Shown here: one piece after another, positions 12,555-37,400 of the stretch
Layout of the letters: each line of letters begins with the position of its first letter
How positions within the stretch are numbered: the stretch's first letter is position 1
Assembly (NCBI GenBank): GCA_036852015.1
Contig: JAANDG010000008.1
Location: 558,001-622,000 of the forward strand
DNA: 64,000 nucleotides
Direction of reading: 5' to 3'
Source: Pelodera strongyloides
Taxonomy: Eukaryota; Nematoda; Chromadorea; Rhabditida; Rhabditidae
The notes under the pieces: generated by a model
The model's database searches: none
Seen by the model: the letters and a program-made list of their open reading frames with translations, nothing else
Told to the model about the DNA's origin: nothing
Translations under genes and position numbers: made by a program

Positions 12555-15500
12555 AATTAAACTAAAATTTCTAACAATGTTAGCAAATCGCAGTAAAAAA
12601 ACAACAGCACGAAGACAAAAGACAAAACCTTTGGCCACAACTGACGCACAAAGAACAACCATTCCGCATAATGAAGCGCGCGCGAGGTATTCCGCAAAAG
12701 GATAGTAAAAGGACTAATTTTAAGGAAAGTTTCAACCGATGAAGAACCAAATGTTCAGGGGCCTCGCTTGAGACCCTCTAACAATTTTTGGAGTCCTATC
12801 ATTAATTGATAGGATAAGCTAAAGTAATATGAAGACAAGAATACACAAAGTGCCTACTGCCAGCTACCATTTAGGGCCGAGAATCACTGTCTTAATAAAG
12901 CAATTATTTCAATGTACTGGATGTTGCAACTACGCGTTGCAACTATGATAATATCTAGAATTATCTAAGAAATGTATTCTAGAGCATCATTATTACTAGT
13001 GTCTAGTATGACGTTGTTTACGCAAATAACAGGAAGTAACGACTTTATTAGACTGCTAGTGTAAGTATAAATACTCTCGGCTAAGACCAGAGTGTGTGGC
13101 AGCAACTGGCAACGACTTGCAGCAAGGCCTTCGGGCTGAGCTCTGGTTTAGCTAGCGGCCCATCACGGCTCGGTACCGGTTAATACGCTAAGGATGGCAT
13201 CGTTATCCATAAACTGCCAAAGGTCTGACAGAACCTTATAGTCTGATCACGGTTTAGTAGAACCGTCCAAAACTACTCATTTCCCCTTCGATCCGCAGTG
13301 GTCGTTGGACTTCGAGTGGACGTCGGTGGTGGTGTTCGCCAGTGTCGCAGAGGAGGATCCCCGGCATCGAAAGAGGTCCAGCAGCGAGCCTGTGTGCCCG
13401 TGGACGCTCCTTGGATCAGCACTCAAACCCAGTCTTACCGTTGTCCCTCAATAAATAGATTTCTGTCGTTTCTGTTGTTGTCACCGTACGGGATTCCCTG
13501 AAGTCCGTTTACTGGAGCCGGAAAAAGAAACCCGGATGCGAAAAAGATGTGTTGCCTTTGCCTTGAATATTCGGAAATTTTTTTTACTTCGAATCTTGCT
13601 GTTGTCCCGAAGCTGAAGTACGCAGTATGCAAATTCGCAATATAAATTCCCCAAAGATTTGCTTTCGAAACAGGTGCCGAGTCCTAATGTGCAAACTAAC
13701 AAAGGAAATGGGTGAACCCCATTGGATACGATGCACTAGTTTTTTCGTGGGCCTGCCCATCCGGTGACCAATTCGTGACCAACGCGTGACCAAGTTCAAA
13801 GAAAACCGTCATCAGATGGTCACGAACATGGTTTTTTCGGCAAAAACCATTTCGTGATGGGCCAACGACGTTTTTTGTAAACTATTTCGTTTTCCTGTGA
13901 AGTACAATAGTAATGTTGCTAATGTTGAAGGTACCCACTTAAACACACTTATTAAAAAACAAGTCGCGTGTACAGAAATAGCTGGATGACGAGAAATATT
14001 TATATTAGAGAGAAACTACTACTTACTAGGGGCCAGGCAAACCAAAAAAAAATCAATGAAATGACACAAATCAACCTCTAAATTTACAACTGGGCGAATA
14101 AAATCTCCTTCTTGCGAAATTCCAGTAAGCGAGTTGAATCAAAACATGCTAATAATAAGCGATAACTTCTGAATTGTGAACAATTATAGGATTTTTATAT
14201 CGTACAATACCTAAACTTTGAATTCGCCCAGTGATTATAGGAAATTTATCATCACCTCATACAGGGAGCTAATAAAAATAAATCAGTAATCGTCAATAGC
14301 AGCTTAAAAATAGAAGCCTGCGCAAACCTTACAGCGCAATGAACAAGCACCGTGATCAAGCAGCAGAGTGAGACACGCGCGCCAGATAAGTCGCAAAACA
14401 GAACTAAAAGAGCAGGTATCAAGTGTACTGCATCACACAGGTTAGAAAGCATTCAATATCACCAAGTTAGCATTAGCCAGGGCCGCCCCTGAAACGGTGA
14501 CAATTTTTGGAATCCTACCATTAGTATGGGTAGGAAACAATGGGAAAGTTAAGAGAATAGTAGGTTAGAATAAGCAACTCGCGAATTTGTTATTATTTAT
14601 CAAGAGTAGGAATAACTAAAAAAATACATATTTAGAAATAGAAAACGTTACCGTATATGGGGATTTTCTCGAATTGTGACGCCCGGACGTGAGTCCATAT
14701 ATCCCACAATTGTGACGCTAAAAACAAATATCGATTACAGCGAAATACTGGCTGGTTTTTGAAACGCATCGAGTAGACCAGCATTCGTATGCAGCTTATG
14801 CAAATGAACATAAATTAGAATAAATATACCCCAATTAGACCACACTTCTCATCAATGCATAGGAATGCAAGTACATGAGATGCGTTTCAAAAACCGGCCG
14901 GTATTTCGCTTTAACTTTCTGGAGTCTGGTGTCTGTGATATATTTGTGCTCTATAATTGGGAGTTGGACGACTGACCTAACCAATAACAATATACTTTCT
15001 AATCCCCCACATCAACGCTACATTCTTTAAAGCGAAGTACCGGCCGGTTTTTGAAACGCATCGTGGACATCTGAATTCTCACGTATTTATGCTAAATTGC
15101 TCGATTTTTTATTCTAATTTATGGTCATTTGCATAGGCTGCATAAGAATGCTGGTGTACTCGATGTGTTTCAAAAACCGGCCGGTATTTCGCTTTAATTA
15201 CACATCTGTGCAGCTTCTTTCGAATAAAAAGCAAGCTACGGATAGTGGGTTTCTAGAACTAACAAAAACGCGGCACAAATGCAGACAAGAGAAGCACGCA
15301 TTGTCAAATTTAGCAAGCGGCTGCTCTAGGTCAAAATTACCATAAGGCAAACTAAAACTCAAAGTTAGGTTTTACTTAAATTCACTTGTACGAGCTCACC
15401 TGCGTCGGTCCTCCTTTACTAAGTACTTAGTTTACACTCACACTGTCACATTTTAACATTTATTTAACAAATCGATTACTTATAGTTCAAAAAGGTAGTC

Positions 15501-15738
15501 ACAACATTGATGGAATAAGATACAATATCCATCCAGTCTAACAAAACAATAATCCAAGTTACAGTAAGCTACAGTATCTGTTCAAAATTAAATTACTTAG
15601 CAAATACAGTACTTGTAATTCAATTGGGTGGCGAGCGATAGCGCGTGATTACACATCCGGGGACTCCGGCCCACATCACCCACGACCACGACTACAGCTT
15701 CTTGACGACGAACCGAGGAGATATCCTCAGACGAAGAG
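6352..15738 (-). CDS. ALG1: ALG1, chitobiosyldiphosphodolichol beta-mannosyltransferase
   Basis: Adds the first mannose (from GDP-mannose) to GlcNAc2-PP-dolichol on the cytosolic face of the ER in N-glycan assembly. Fifteen phase-consistent exons: 15613-15738, 14652-14717, 11710-11823, 11149-11221, 10870-10970, 10528-10556, 10313-10379, 9699-9851, 9106-9221, 8774-8924, 8207-8286, 7749-7859, 7450-7536, 6829-6923, 6352-6483 (about 500 codons). Seen in order: [117 protein letters not shown] and [19 protein letters not shown]. These are hallmark ALG1 segments. Odd: a Lys/Glu-rich insert after the DWHNY exon (10313-10379), tandem-repeated splice acceptors at two introns, and three candidate Sm RNAs antisense in intron 11824-14651. 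The first exon, with the membrane anchor and start codon, was not found; it should lie between 15739 and about 16200. Confidence 0.93.
6991..7140. repeat. TTAAAGCG MITE copy
   Basis: Starts TTTAAAGCGAAATACCGG and ends CGGCTGGTATTTCGCTTTAA, with TTTTTGAAACGC and GTTTCAAAAAC as the inner part of the terminal inverted repeats. Lies in the ALG1 intron between 6924 and 7449. Confidence 0.85.
7620..7668. repeat. (CT)n microsatellite
   Basis: About 22 CT units, preceded by a further CT-rich stretch from 7573. It lies in the ALG1 intron 7537-7748. Confidence 0.95.
8283..8517. repeat. Four tandem copies of a 58-59 bp unit including a splice acceptor
   Basis: Units begin TGACCTGAAATCTTGATCT at 8283, 8341 and 8399 and TGACCCGAAATC at 8458. 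The first copy spans the acceptor of the ALG1 exon 8207-8286. The next two keep a TTCAG; the fourth has lost it (CCCGAA). Confidence 0.9.
8640..8700 (-). pseudogene. tRNA 3'-half-like sequence
   Basis: On the minus strand GGGAGTTCGATTCCCTT forms a T arm (B box), followed by CGGGGCT as a possible acceptor strand. No convincing D arm is seen upstream. It is intronic in ALG1. Confidence 0.35.
9048..9088. repeat. Interstitial telomere-type repeat (GCCTAA)n
   Basis: About six and a half units of GCCTAA (TTAGGC on the other strand) with one extra C. TTAGGC is the nematode telomere hexamer. Intronic in ALG1, 18 bp from the exon ending at 9106. Shorter arrays are at 28928-28955, 31207-31221 and 48095-48120. 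Confidence 0.9.
9370..9466. repeat. Inverted repeat (CCCCGATT type)
   Basis: GAAAACCACGATTTTGCCCCGAT and its loose inverse ATCGGGGTGAAATCGGGG...GGTTTCC form a hairpin in an ALG1 intron. Confidence 0.5.
11821..11935. repeat. Three tandem copies of a 40 bp unit including a splice acceptor
   Basis: Units start at 11821, 11861 and 11901 (AACCTACAATTATCAA, then AACCTGCAATTATCA twice). The first spans the acceptor of the ALG1 exon 11710-11823. On the minus strand the other copies keep ATTGCAG followed by GTT. Confidence 0.9.
12243..12331 (+). ncRNA. Candidate Sm-class small RNA, copy A (SmY-like)
   Basis: A hairpin TCAGGG/CCCTGA (12264-12269 with 12274-12279) is followed by the Sm-protein site AATTTTTGG (12298-12306) and a terminal hairpin CCTACCA/TGGTAGG (12310-12316 with 12324-12330). 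Two stem-loops around an Sm site is the layout of nematode SmY RNAs, which are linked to trans-splicing; the Sm site plus 3' hairpin also ends SL RNAs and U4. A block at 12172-12193 (CGCCAGATCAGCCACAAAAC) recurs at matching spacing before copy C and may be a promoter element. RNA ends are guessed. It is antisense in an ALG1 intron. Confidence 0.5.
12500..12552. repeat. Poly-A tract of about 53 nt
   Basis: An uninterrupted A run between Sm RNA copies A and B. It could be a retroposition tail or simple slippage. Confidence 0.95.
12730..12815 (+). ncRNA. Candidate Sm-class small RNA, copy B (SmY-like)
   Basis: Sm site AATTTTTGG at 12783-12791, then a terminal hairpin CCTATCA/TGATAGG (12795-12801 with 12807-12813). 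Against copy A the C-G pair at position five of the stem has become T-A, a change on both strands that keeps pairing. The upstream hairpin is weaker (CAGG...CTTG around 12755-12770). It belongs to the same cluster as copies A and C. Confidence 0.45.
12923..13500 (+). other. Possible solo LTR or RNA polymerase II promoter remnant
   Basis: TATAAATA at about 13062, then a GC-richer stretch, an AATAAA signal at about 13450, and a T/GT-rich tract before 13486 recall the promoter-to-poly(A) order of a retrotransposon LTR. No target duplication, second LTR or gag-pol reading frame was found. Weak call. Confidence 0.2.
13752..13862. repeat. GTGACC-rich inverted repeat
   Basis: GGCCTGCCCATCCGGTGACCAATTCGTGACC and the inverse ending ACCATTTCGTGATGGGCC resemble the element at 50600-50875. 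Confidence 0.5.
14450..14536 (+). ncRNA. Candidate Sm-class small RNA, copy C (SmY-like)
   Basis: Hairpin CAGGG/CCCTG (14478-14482 with 14487-14491), Sm site AATTTTTGG at 14502-14510, and terminal hairpin CCTACC/GGTAGG (14514-14519 with 14529-14534). The block CGCCAGATAAGTCGCAAAAC at 14380-14399 lies 122 bp before the Sm site, against 126 bp in copy A. The loops differ between copies while the stems hold. It is antisense in the same ALG1 intron. Confidence 0.5.
14737..14914. repeat. TTAAAGCG MITE copy
   Basis: Terminal repeats ACAGCGAAATACTGGCTGG and CCGGCCGGTATTTCGCTTTAA. It is intronic in ALG1, close to exon 14652-14717. Confidence 0.85.
15027..15197. repeat. TTAAAGCG MITE copy
   Basis: TTAAAGCGAAGTACCGGCCGG at the left end and CCGGTATTTCGCTTTAA at the right. 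It is intronic in ALG1, only about 110 bp from the copy at 14737. Confidence 0.9.
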
Positions 15739-16238
15739 CTAAAAAAACTTATTTAGCTTGTGTGGGACCAAATCCTTTGATTCGCTATCAACATCGTTTT
15801 CTTCGTTAACTCTTGTGGAGTTACAATCTATATACTGATGGTGCAAATTATATCCAAGCATCTGTATCATCTACTTTGATTTTTCTTTCCCATCGTCTCT
15901 CACGGCGTTGCGCTCTTTTAAGAAGTATAATAAATATTCAAATATTGAAATATTTTTTAATTAAAAGTAAAGTAATTCACAGATCCTTTGCATAAATGCG
16001 ATTGACAGCAATGCTCTCGAAATTCCGTAATATTTGTATGAAGTGTATGGCCCGGATTTGGTTCTCTTACATATGGAAATTAACCCCGGCACCATTGTCT
16101 AACTTGTCTACATAAGCCTACCGCTAATTGTGAGAGTATGATACAAATATAAGCTATGAGGCGCGACATGTATTACTGTATTTACTTCGCCGGTATTTCA
16201 AAACATAATGAAAGAAAAAGCAGACCTCTCACTCATGA

Positions 16239-17217
16239 TTAAGCCTTTGGAGTGGACGTCTTCCTTTTCAGAAGTTCCTCTAAAAACAGATTAAACTGAA
16301 TTCCATTACTCAAAGGAAAACTACAACAGTTCCTATAAATTTAGGTGCTTTACATGGGAGACCAGATTACCCCTAGCTGGCTAGATAATGCTTACATTTG
16401 ATGTTTACTTACACCTTGATATTTCCTGAGGCAATAAACTCCCCGGAAGTGGGACTTCTGCTTTTTCTCTGTCTCTCTATCTCTCTCTTCTGTAACTCTC
16501 GCTCTCTCCCTCTCTCTCTCTCTCTATAGTATAGAGTGCTGCCCCAGGGGATATTTCCCCAAAGAATGTTGATGTTGAATATCTCGTGATCACATCTCTC
16601 CCTCTTTTTCGAACAGTTCTGATCCTGATTTCAATTTAAATGCTAAACTTCCAAAGAGAAAGATTTCCAGTAAGATTTCTACTCCCATTACCATAACATG
16701 ACAATCCCAAAACCTCACTTTTTATTTGCTTTAGCACAGCAACGGGGTCCGCTTGGAATTTCAGAGTATCAATGCAGCCGTCAATAGAAACGTAGATTTC
16801 AGAATCCTGCAAGAAGGAGCTACAGCGATGAAATTGATGGACATCGGCATTCATATACTCTGGTCCTCAGGCGCGCCGCGCGGAAATGCGTAGCCGCGTC
16901 AGCGCGAAAAGATTGCAAATTTGCATTGAAAAATTCGAGACATCGAGAAACCTCCTTTCGTTTAATTTACCACAGTAAGCAATTTGAGTGACTTGGCGAA
17001 TCAACCACACTGCTATAATTATGATTACTATAATTGTAATTACTATAATTACAATTATGATTACTATAATTATAATTATGATTACTCTAATCATAACTAT
17101 GATTACTCTAATCATAATTATTAATCGAAAAGCTAACTCGCCAACCTTCTTTGCCTCGATGTATTTGTAGATTTTCTCCAGCTCCTCCACGCTCTTATTC
17201 TCCAATCCAAGATTCAT
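16239..17217 (-). CDS. Small hypothetical protein, 82 residues
   Basis: I do not recognise this family. Four exons fit in phase: 17146-17217, 16714-16806, 16415-16457, 16239-16279. The protein starts MNLGLENKSVEELEKIYKYI, has a middle part DSEIYVSIDGCIDTLKFQAD, and ends with a basic tail (LRKYQEELLKRKTSTPKA). The first part looks helical and amphipathic; no signal peptide or membrane segment is seen. An in-frame TGA directly precedes the ATG, so this is the first coding exon. CTCCAG lies about 15 nt upstream, which would suit a trans-splice acceptor. Two donors are unusual (GTTGGC, GTTTTG). It sits between the THAP gene and ALG1 on the same strand, 0.5 kb from the first ALG1 exon found. It could be a small subunit of a nuclear or mitochondrial complex, but nothing shows which. 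Confidence 0.6.
16861..16965. repeat. Half copy of a GC-rich hairpin element
   Basis: TCCTCAGGCGCGC...GAAAAGATTGCAAATTTGC matches the left arm of the hairpin at 17921-18121. It lies in intron 1 of the small gene. Confidence 0.6.
17007..17125. repeat. AT-rich minisatellite (TATGATTACTATAAT-like)
   Basis: Tandem 15-18 bp units such as ATTATGATTACTATA. It is intronic in the small gene and creates spurious Ile-rich open frames on both strands. Confidence 0.85.
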
Positions 17218-17920
17218 TCAGAATCTATTACCTGGAGAAACAACATAGTAAAATAATATAAACAACATAGTAAAATAATATAAACTAACCACTACCATAC
17301 ACTAGCGTCACTAGCAATTACCGTATATATAACCTAGCCACTACCATACCCTCGTAATTACCATAATTTTTACCACAAACAACAAAGTAAAATAATATAA
17401 CTTAGCAACTACCATACCCTCGCAATCACCGTAATTTAAACCCAAAACATGTGTTCAAATTAGCACTCACAAATGTTCTTATTGGCTTGTACCGACCGAT
17501 GCATGCGCTACAGTACTTATTTCGACAACTCTTCAAAATTCATCGATAACTAATTTTCGATTAATTAGTGTACGATGTACGATTTATCGAATTGCTTATT
17601 GTTAGGTAGAATCGGGATGGAACCCCATAATCGTTTAGAAAATAAATACCACAAAAGTAACAATAAACATTTATTAACAACAAAGATAAAACAACAAAAC
17701 CAAAAACTGAGATCAAACAAATAAATAAAAGCAAGAACATGTACAATACAATACGCGAACAAATACTACTAAAGAAGTTGGAAAACTTAACTGAATCGTC
17801 TAAAATCTAATAAATACTATAAGAGTATTCTACTTTCTTAACTAATTACTTACTTTAAAACGGCTAATACTTCAGGAAACAGATTTAACAGATACCATAC
17901 GGAAGATCATTAATATGTAC

Positions 17921-18121
17921 GTTCTCTTGTCCTCAGGCGCGCAGCACGGACATGCGAATCCGTGTCCGCGGGAAAAGATTGCAAATTTGCCTTGAAAAAC
18001 TCGAGACAGAGAGAAAGAAGCCCTGCCCTCTTTTCTGCGTCTCCGCCTTTCCCATGTCATAAAGTCATCTCTTTCCCGCGGACGCGGATTCGCATGTCCG
18101 CGCTGCGCGCCTGAGAGAACG
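17921..18121. repeat. GC-rich foldback element
   Basis: Arms of about 50 bp: ACGTTCTCTTGTCCTCAGGC with GCATGCGAATCC..CCGCGGGAAA, and the inverse TTTCCCGCGGACGCGGATTC...GCCTGAGAGAACGTA. It stands out by GC content in the spacer between the small gene and the THAP gene. Confidence 0.8.
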
Positions 18122-18380
18122 TAGTTGGTAGTTGGTACACCTACAATAGAACACAGCTGCTCACATTTTCCCAATTTCAAGCAATTCCCCGTTTGAGATC
18201 ACCGAACCGATTCTACAAGATCACTAAAGTACTAAAGGGAAAAACCAAATATTTAAATTCAAATTAGGGTTATCAATACAACTTGGGTACACTAAATTGG
18301 ACTAATATGCCACGGCCGCCACCAACCACACCAGCGCGGGCTTAGCGGTATTCTAGCGCGACGCGACGGTACACTTCCAC

Positions 18381-18550
18381 TTCAAGCGAAATACTGGCCG
18401 GTTTTTGAAACACACCTCAAGTACTTGCATTCCTATGCATTTATGTAAAGTGGGTCTAGTTTTTATTCAAATTTTTGCTCATTTGCATACGCTGCATAAG
18501 AAAGCAGGTGTACGCAATACGTTTCAAAAACCTGCTGGTATTTCACTGTC
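18381..18550. repeat. TTAAAGCG MITE copy, diverged
   Basis: TTCAAGCGAAATACTGGCCGG at the left and CAAAAACCTGCTGGTATTTCA at the right. It lies just downstream of the THAP gene stop codon. Confidence 0.75.
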
Positions 18551-18607
18551 ACTCCGACTTCCTCGAAAAAGGCATTCCCGGCTCCCTTGATAGAATACGA
18601 GCAGTAT

Positions 18608-33317
<14,710 letters not shown>

Positions 33318-33983
33318 AGTCAATTACCTCAAATAAAAAATTTTTACAAAGTCAAATCCGAATTAATAAAAAGATCATTAGAAAGCCATTAGCCATATAA
33401 AGCAAGTTCCAATAAGTGAGCGGTTACCAACCCATCTATCTATACGCTAAATACAGACTAATTAGGCCATAAAACGAAAAACAAACATACAGTAATGCAA
33501 AATAATCATTTAAGTATAGAACAGTTAAATATTCGTTACTTCACATAATACCCTACTGACCGCAACAAATATACTTCCACAACGGAGAATTCACCAATGT
33601 TCAGAATTAAAACCAACAAATTGTATAAACCCAAGGTTTATTACTATTATGATCAATTACGGAACAAAAAAAGATAAATGCTTGACGATCAGAAACCTGT
33701 TTTGCACAAATTAACCGTATTTGCAGAAAAACGCATATTATATTATATATCGAGCATGAACAACAATTGCTTCACAATTATGCATATCCTAAAATGCACT
33801 GATATAAGAAGTATCAAACGTAAAGCTTACCAGCGTTAAGTATTGTGCAGAAACACGAACTTCGAACTGCGAATAAACGAAACTAACCATCAGAAATATG
33901 GGACTAAAGTTAAAGCAACTAAAGCAAACTAAAAAGTTAAACTCGTCATGTCAAGTACACTATTAAGTTACTAAATTTACATA

Positions 33984-34344
33984 TTAAAGGGATCGGCTCA
34001 CCTCAAATCGTGTCTGTTTTTTCTGTTTCTTTATTTTCTATAAGGGATAATAAAAATTTGGAATACAAAAATTAGTGTTATATTTCAATACTCACGAAGA
34101 TATTAGGTGATAAAGTGGTGGATCGATCGGCCCGAAATGAAAAAGTGTTAATTTTCCCATACAAACAAGGCAGGACAATTACACTTTTTCATTTCGGGCC
34201 GATCGATCCACCACTTTATCACCTAATATCTTCGTGAGTATTGAAATAGAAAACTACTTTTTGTATTCCAAATTTTTATTATCCCTTATAGAAAATAAAG
34301 AAACAGAAAAAACAGACACGATTTGAGGTGAGCCGATCCCTTTA
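33984..34344. repeat. Foldback element with TTAAAGGG/CCCTTTAA ends
   Basis: Near-perfect inverted arms of about 155 bp around a spacer of roughly 35 bp near 34150-34185. Ends TTAAAGGGATCGGCTCACC and GGTGAGCCGATCCCTTTAA. It lies in the 1.2 kb spacer between B3GLCT and the THAP gene. The TTAA ends suggest piggyBac-type mobilisation (inference). Confidence 0.9.
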
Positions 34345-34436
34345 AGTAACTGTTACTGATCCCTAGTAAAGAGCACTACTACCATACTACAAAATCACAC
34401 ACTTATATATCCCACCCATTCTTTACCGAGCGACTT

Positions 34437-34473
34437 AATTATTATTATTATTATTATTATTATTAATAATAAT
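34437..34473. repeat. (ATT)n microsatellite
   Basis: About 12 ATT units directly downstream of the B3GLCT stop codon. Confidence 0.9.
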
Positions 34474-34479
34474 CACTTC

Positions 34480-37400
34480 CTACAGCTCACTATGTACTCG
34501 CCAATTAACCGGCATATCCTCATGTAGCAAATTTGCATATACCTCATATGGATCAATATCTTCAAACTTATGGAAGGAGATAGGCTGGATCCTCTCAATA
34601 TATGATCGAGCATAGTCAATAGGACGAGCTTGGTGGAAAGCAGCAGAATGAATCACGGGGATTGACAGCGAGCGAGCACATGAACCTAAGACAATCACAA
34701 TGTCAAATAAGGTAACATTTGTAAAATAAAGTACAACATTGTAAATCCGTATCACTGAACAAGAATAAGCAAGAGAACCGAGTCTGTCACTCTACTCTGT
34801 CCAACCAGCATACTAGTCATGCGGCGAATTCGTCCCGGGTATTTTGCTGGGGCGAACTTGGAAAGTTTGCTGTGCGAATTCGCAATTCATCAGCAAGCAT
34901 ATGCACAGAGACAGAGACAGTGACAGAGAGAGGACAAATAACAAAGCTGAAATAAATAAATACCTTACCTATAATCATATCATCTGGCGAGTCCTCATTC
35001 GGGCAACCACACTTCTTAACCAAAAGTTCCACTGCGGGCACAGAAAACACCATTCTGAAGTACGAAGTAACCTTTTTAAAATCCTTCAAATTCCAGATTA
35101 TCCAGATATTCTTCACTGCATAGCCCATCTCAGTATCGTATGGTTATGATATGAAATCAATAATTACACAAAACAACACAAAATTACTTATATGACTTGA
35201 TAACTGGTTTCTACGCAATTGCAGAAGTTAATGAAAGTATAGCGAAAACAAATCAGGGCATAAAACTCGTCGGGAAAAGCTCAACACCACCATCCATACA
35301 TATGCAGTGTTTCCGAAACTTGTATCTCTTTATGATACGTTTCTGATTTTCACCATGTTTAATATTCTGATCCCGACGGTGGTATGGCTACGAGCTCAAG
35401 ACCACCGTATAAATTTATGCAATATGCCAGCTCGTTTCTCGTTTTCACACTTCTAAGCAATTGCAGAAGTTAAAGCGAAATGCCAGCTCCTTTGGAAAAT
35501 TTGCATATGATAAGCAAATCCTATGCATCCTATGCTAATTTTGCGCGATCGTCCACGGCTATCGCGCAAAATTAGTATAGGATACATAGGATTTGCTTAT
35601 CATATGCAAATTTTCCAAAGGAGCTGGCATTTCGCTTTAATGAAAGATGAAAGTATAGCATAAAGCATAAACAAATAAAGTCAAGGACAGGACAGTACAG
35701 TTTGAAGATCGAAGAAATGAAAGTATAAAACTTGAAACTCACCCAGATCCTCCCGTTGGATAATCATATCCACCCGTTCCATCAAGACTAAAGCCATAAC
35801 CGTACCGTTCGCCGTTTATAAACTAAAATTAAATGTAGATACAAATAACAATATAACAAATATATACGATACGCGACGGAATACCACACAGAACAAAAAA
35901 TAATTTTTATTACGTAGCTTATACTTATTACACCTTGTAACCTCATAATTGTTCAGTATTATAATTCTAGAGAATACTAAAAAAATACAATACAAGAGTT
36001 CGTCGCAGTAATCATACGCAAACAGTTAAAATAGAGTGAGAGTGGAGTGGGCACATAATGTCTATGAAATAGTGAAAAACAAAAAACTAAGCGGTGAATT
36101 TCGACTGCCGATATAGCATACGTCAGTGCCTTTCTTACCTTACATGTAACGTTCAACCCGTTATGTACAAACCAAAAACCAACATAAAAAATACAGTGTT
36201 AAAAACTATGAACTTACCGGTTGTTTTGGGTTATAGCACTGTAGAAGCCTGAAGAGTCTGGGAACTGACAGTAACGTGTCGTCATCCGCAATTAGAACCC
36301 ATTTAATTCCGGGAAAATCATCTTTCTGCGCGAGAAAATGCGCTAGAATTCCAAAGGTTTTCGCGCAGTGACCTGAAATGTTTACCAACATAAAAATGTC
36401 ACAAATTATACGTGTTTTGCTGTACGCAAAGACGCAAACTAAAAGATCATTCAGTGAGAATTGCTAGACCACAAGACCACATACACAACAAGTAACGAAG
36501 AAACTAGAACACTAAACTAACACAGATGTATAGCAAACGAAAAGAGTATTCAAATCTTTAGTGGTAAAAGATAATACCTCGCTCCGTGTTGGCAATTCCA
36601 AGCGTTTTTGTCGGCACATAATGATCCTCAATATCGCTGAACATCTCAATATATTTCAGCTCCTTTGCCCATGTTCGTTTCACAATAACCACTGGAAAGC
36701 GGTTATTGGGGAACATATAAAGAACAAGTACATTATCAATTATCACACTGCTCTCGCAAAACGAACTCAGCTAAAATGGAATATATAAAAGTCAAATATT
36801 TTCTGAGTAGAGGTAGAGATAGCTATGAATAGTTAGAAAAAAGAACGTGCACAGCATGAGATTTCAGCGGGCTGATGTTTTGTTACAGGTGAAATTAAAG
36901 AACAGGAGCTATTTTTACTCAACATCAAAACCCAAAAGAAACACGTAAAGAAAAAAAAACAAGAAACAAACTTCTCGTCCTATGGTTTCCAGAAAACGTT
37001 TTCACTGCGCCGAATACATTGTCGATACCGACCGCTGGGTTATTACACGCATCGTTCTCTCTAAATTCGGTGGAATTAATGGCTATACTGATCTACACCT
37101 ACAATAATAATAGCCAAACCACACACTGTGTGGGTCACACATACTTAACAAAACCTAACGTCATTCCTTAGATTCTAACCACGACTACACGGGAGTTATC
37201 CACATAAAAACCGTACAAAAATTAATAATTACCTGTAATTAGGTTGTTGATATGTCAGAGCACAGGATTCAGAAGGGAAAAGGCAAAACACATCGGGGCG
37301 TGATTCAAGTCGTGTCTTCGCACCATCAATTATCAGTTTGGCAACCTAGAATACGAGAATAGAATAGGAAACGTGAACGTGAGCTATATTATAAACATAT

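Noticed and set aside
12923..13500. Solo LTR of a retrotransposon
   Set aside because: TATA-like and AATAAA signals are suggestive, but no target duplication, partner LTR or gag-pol was found; kept only as a weak feature.
17872..18180. 102-residue minus-strand frame
   Set aside because: Lies wholly within the GC-rich foldback element at 17921-18121.
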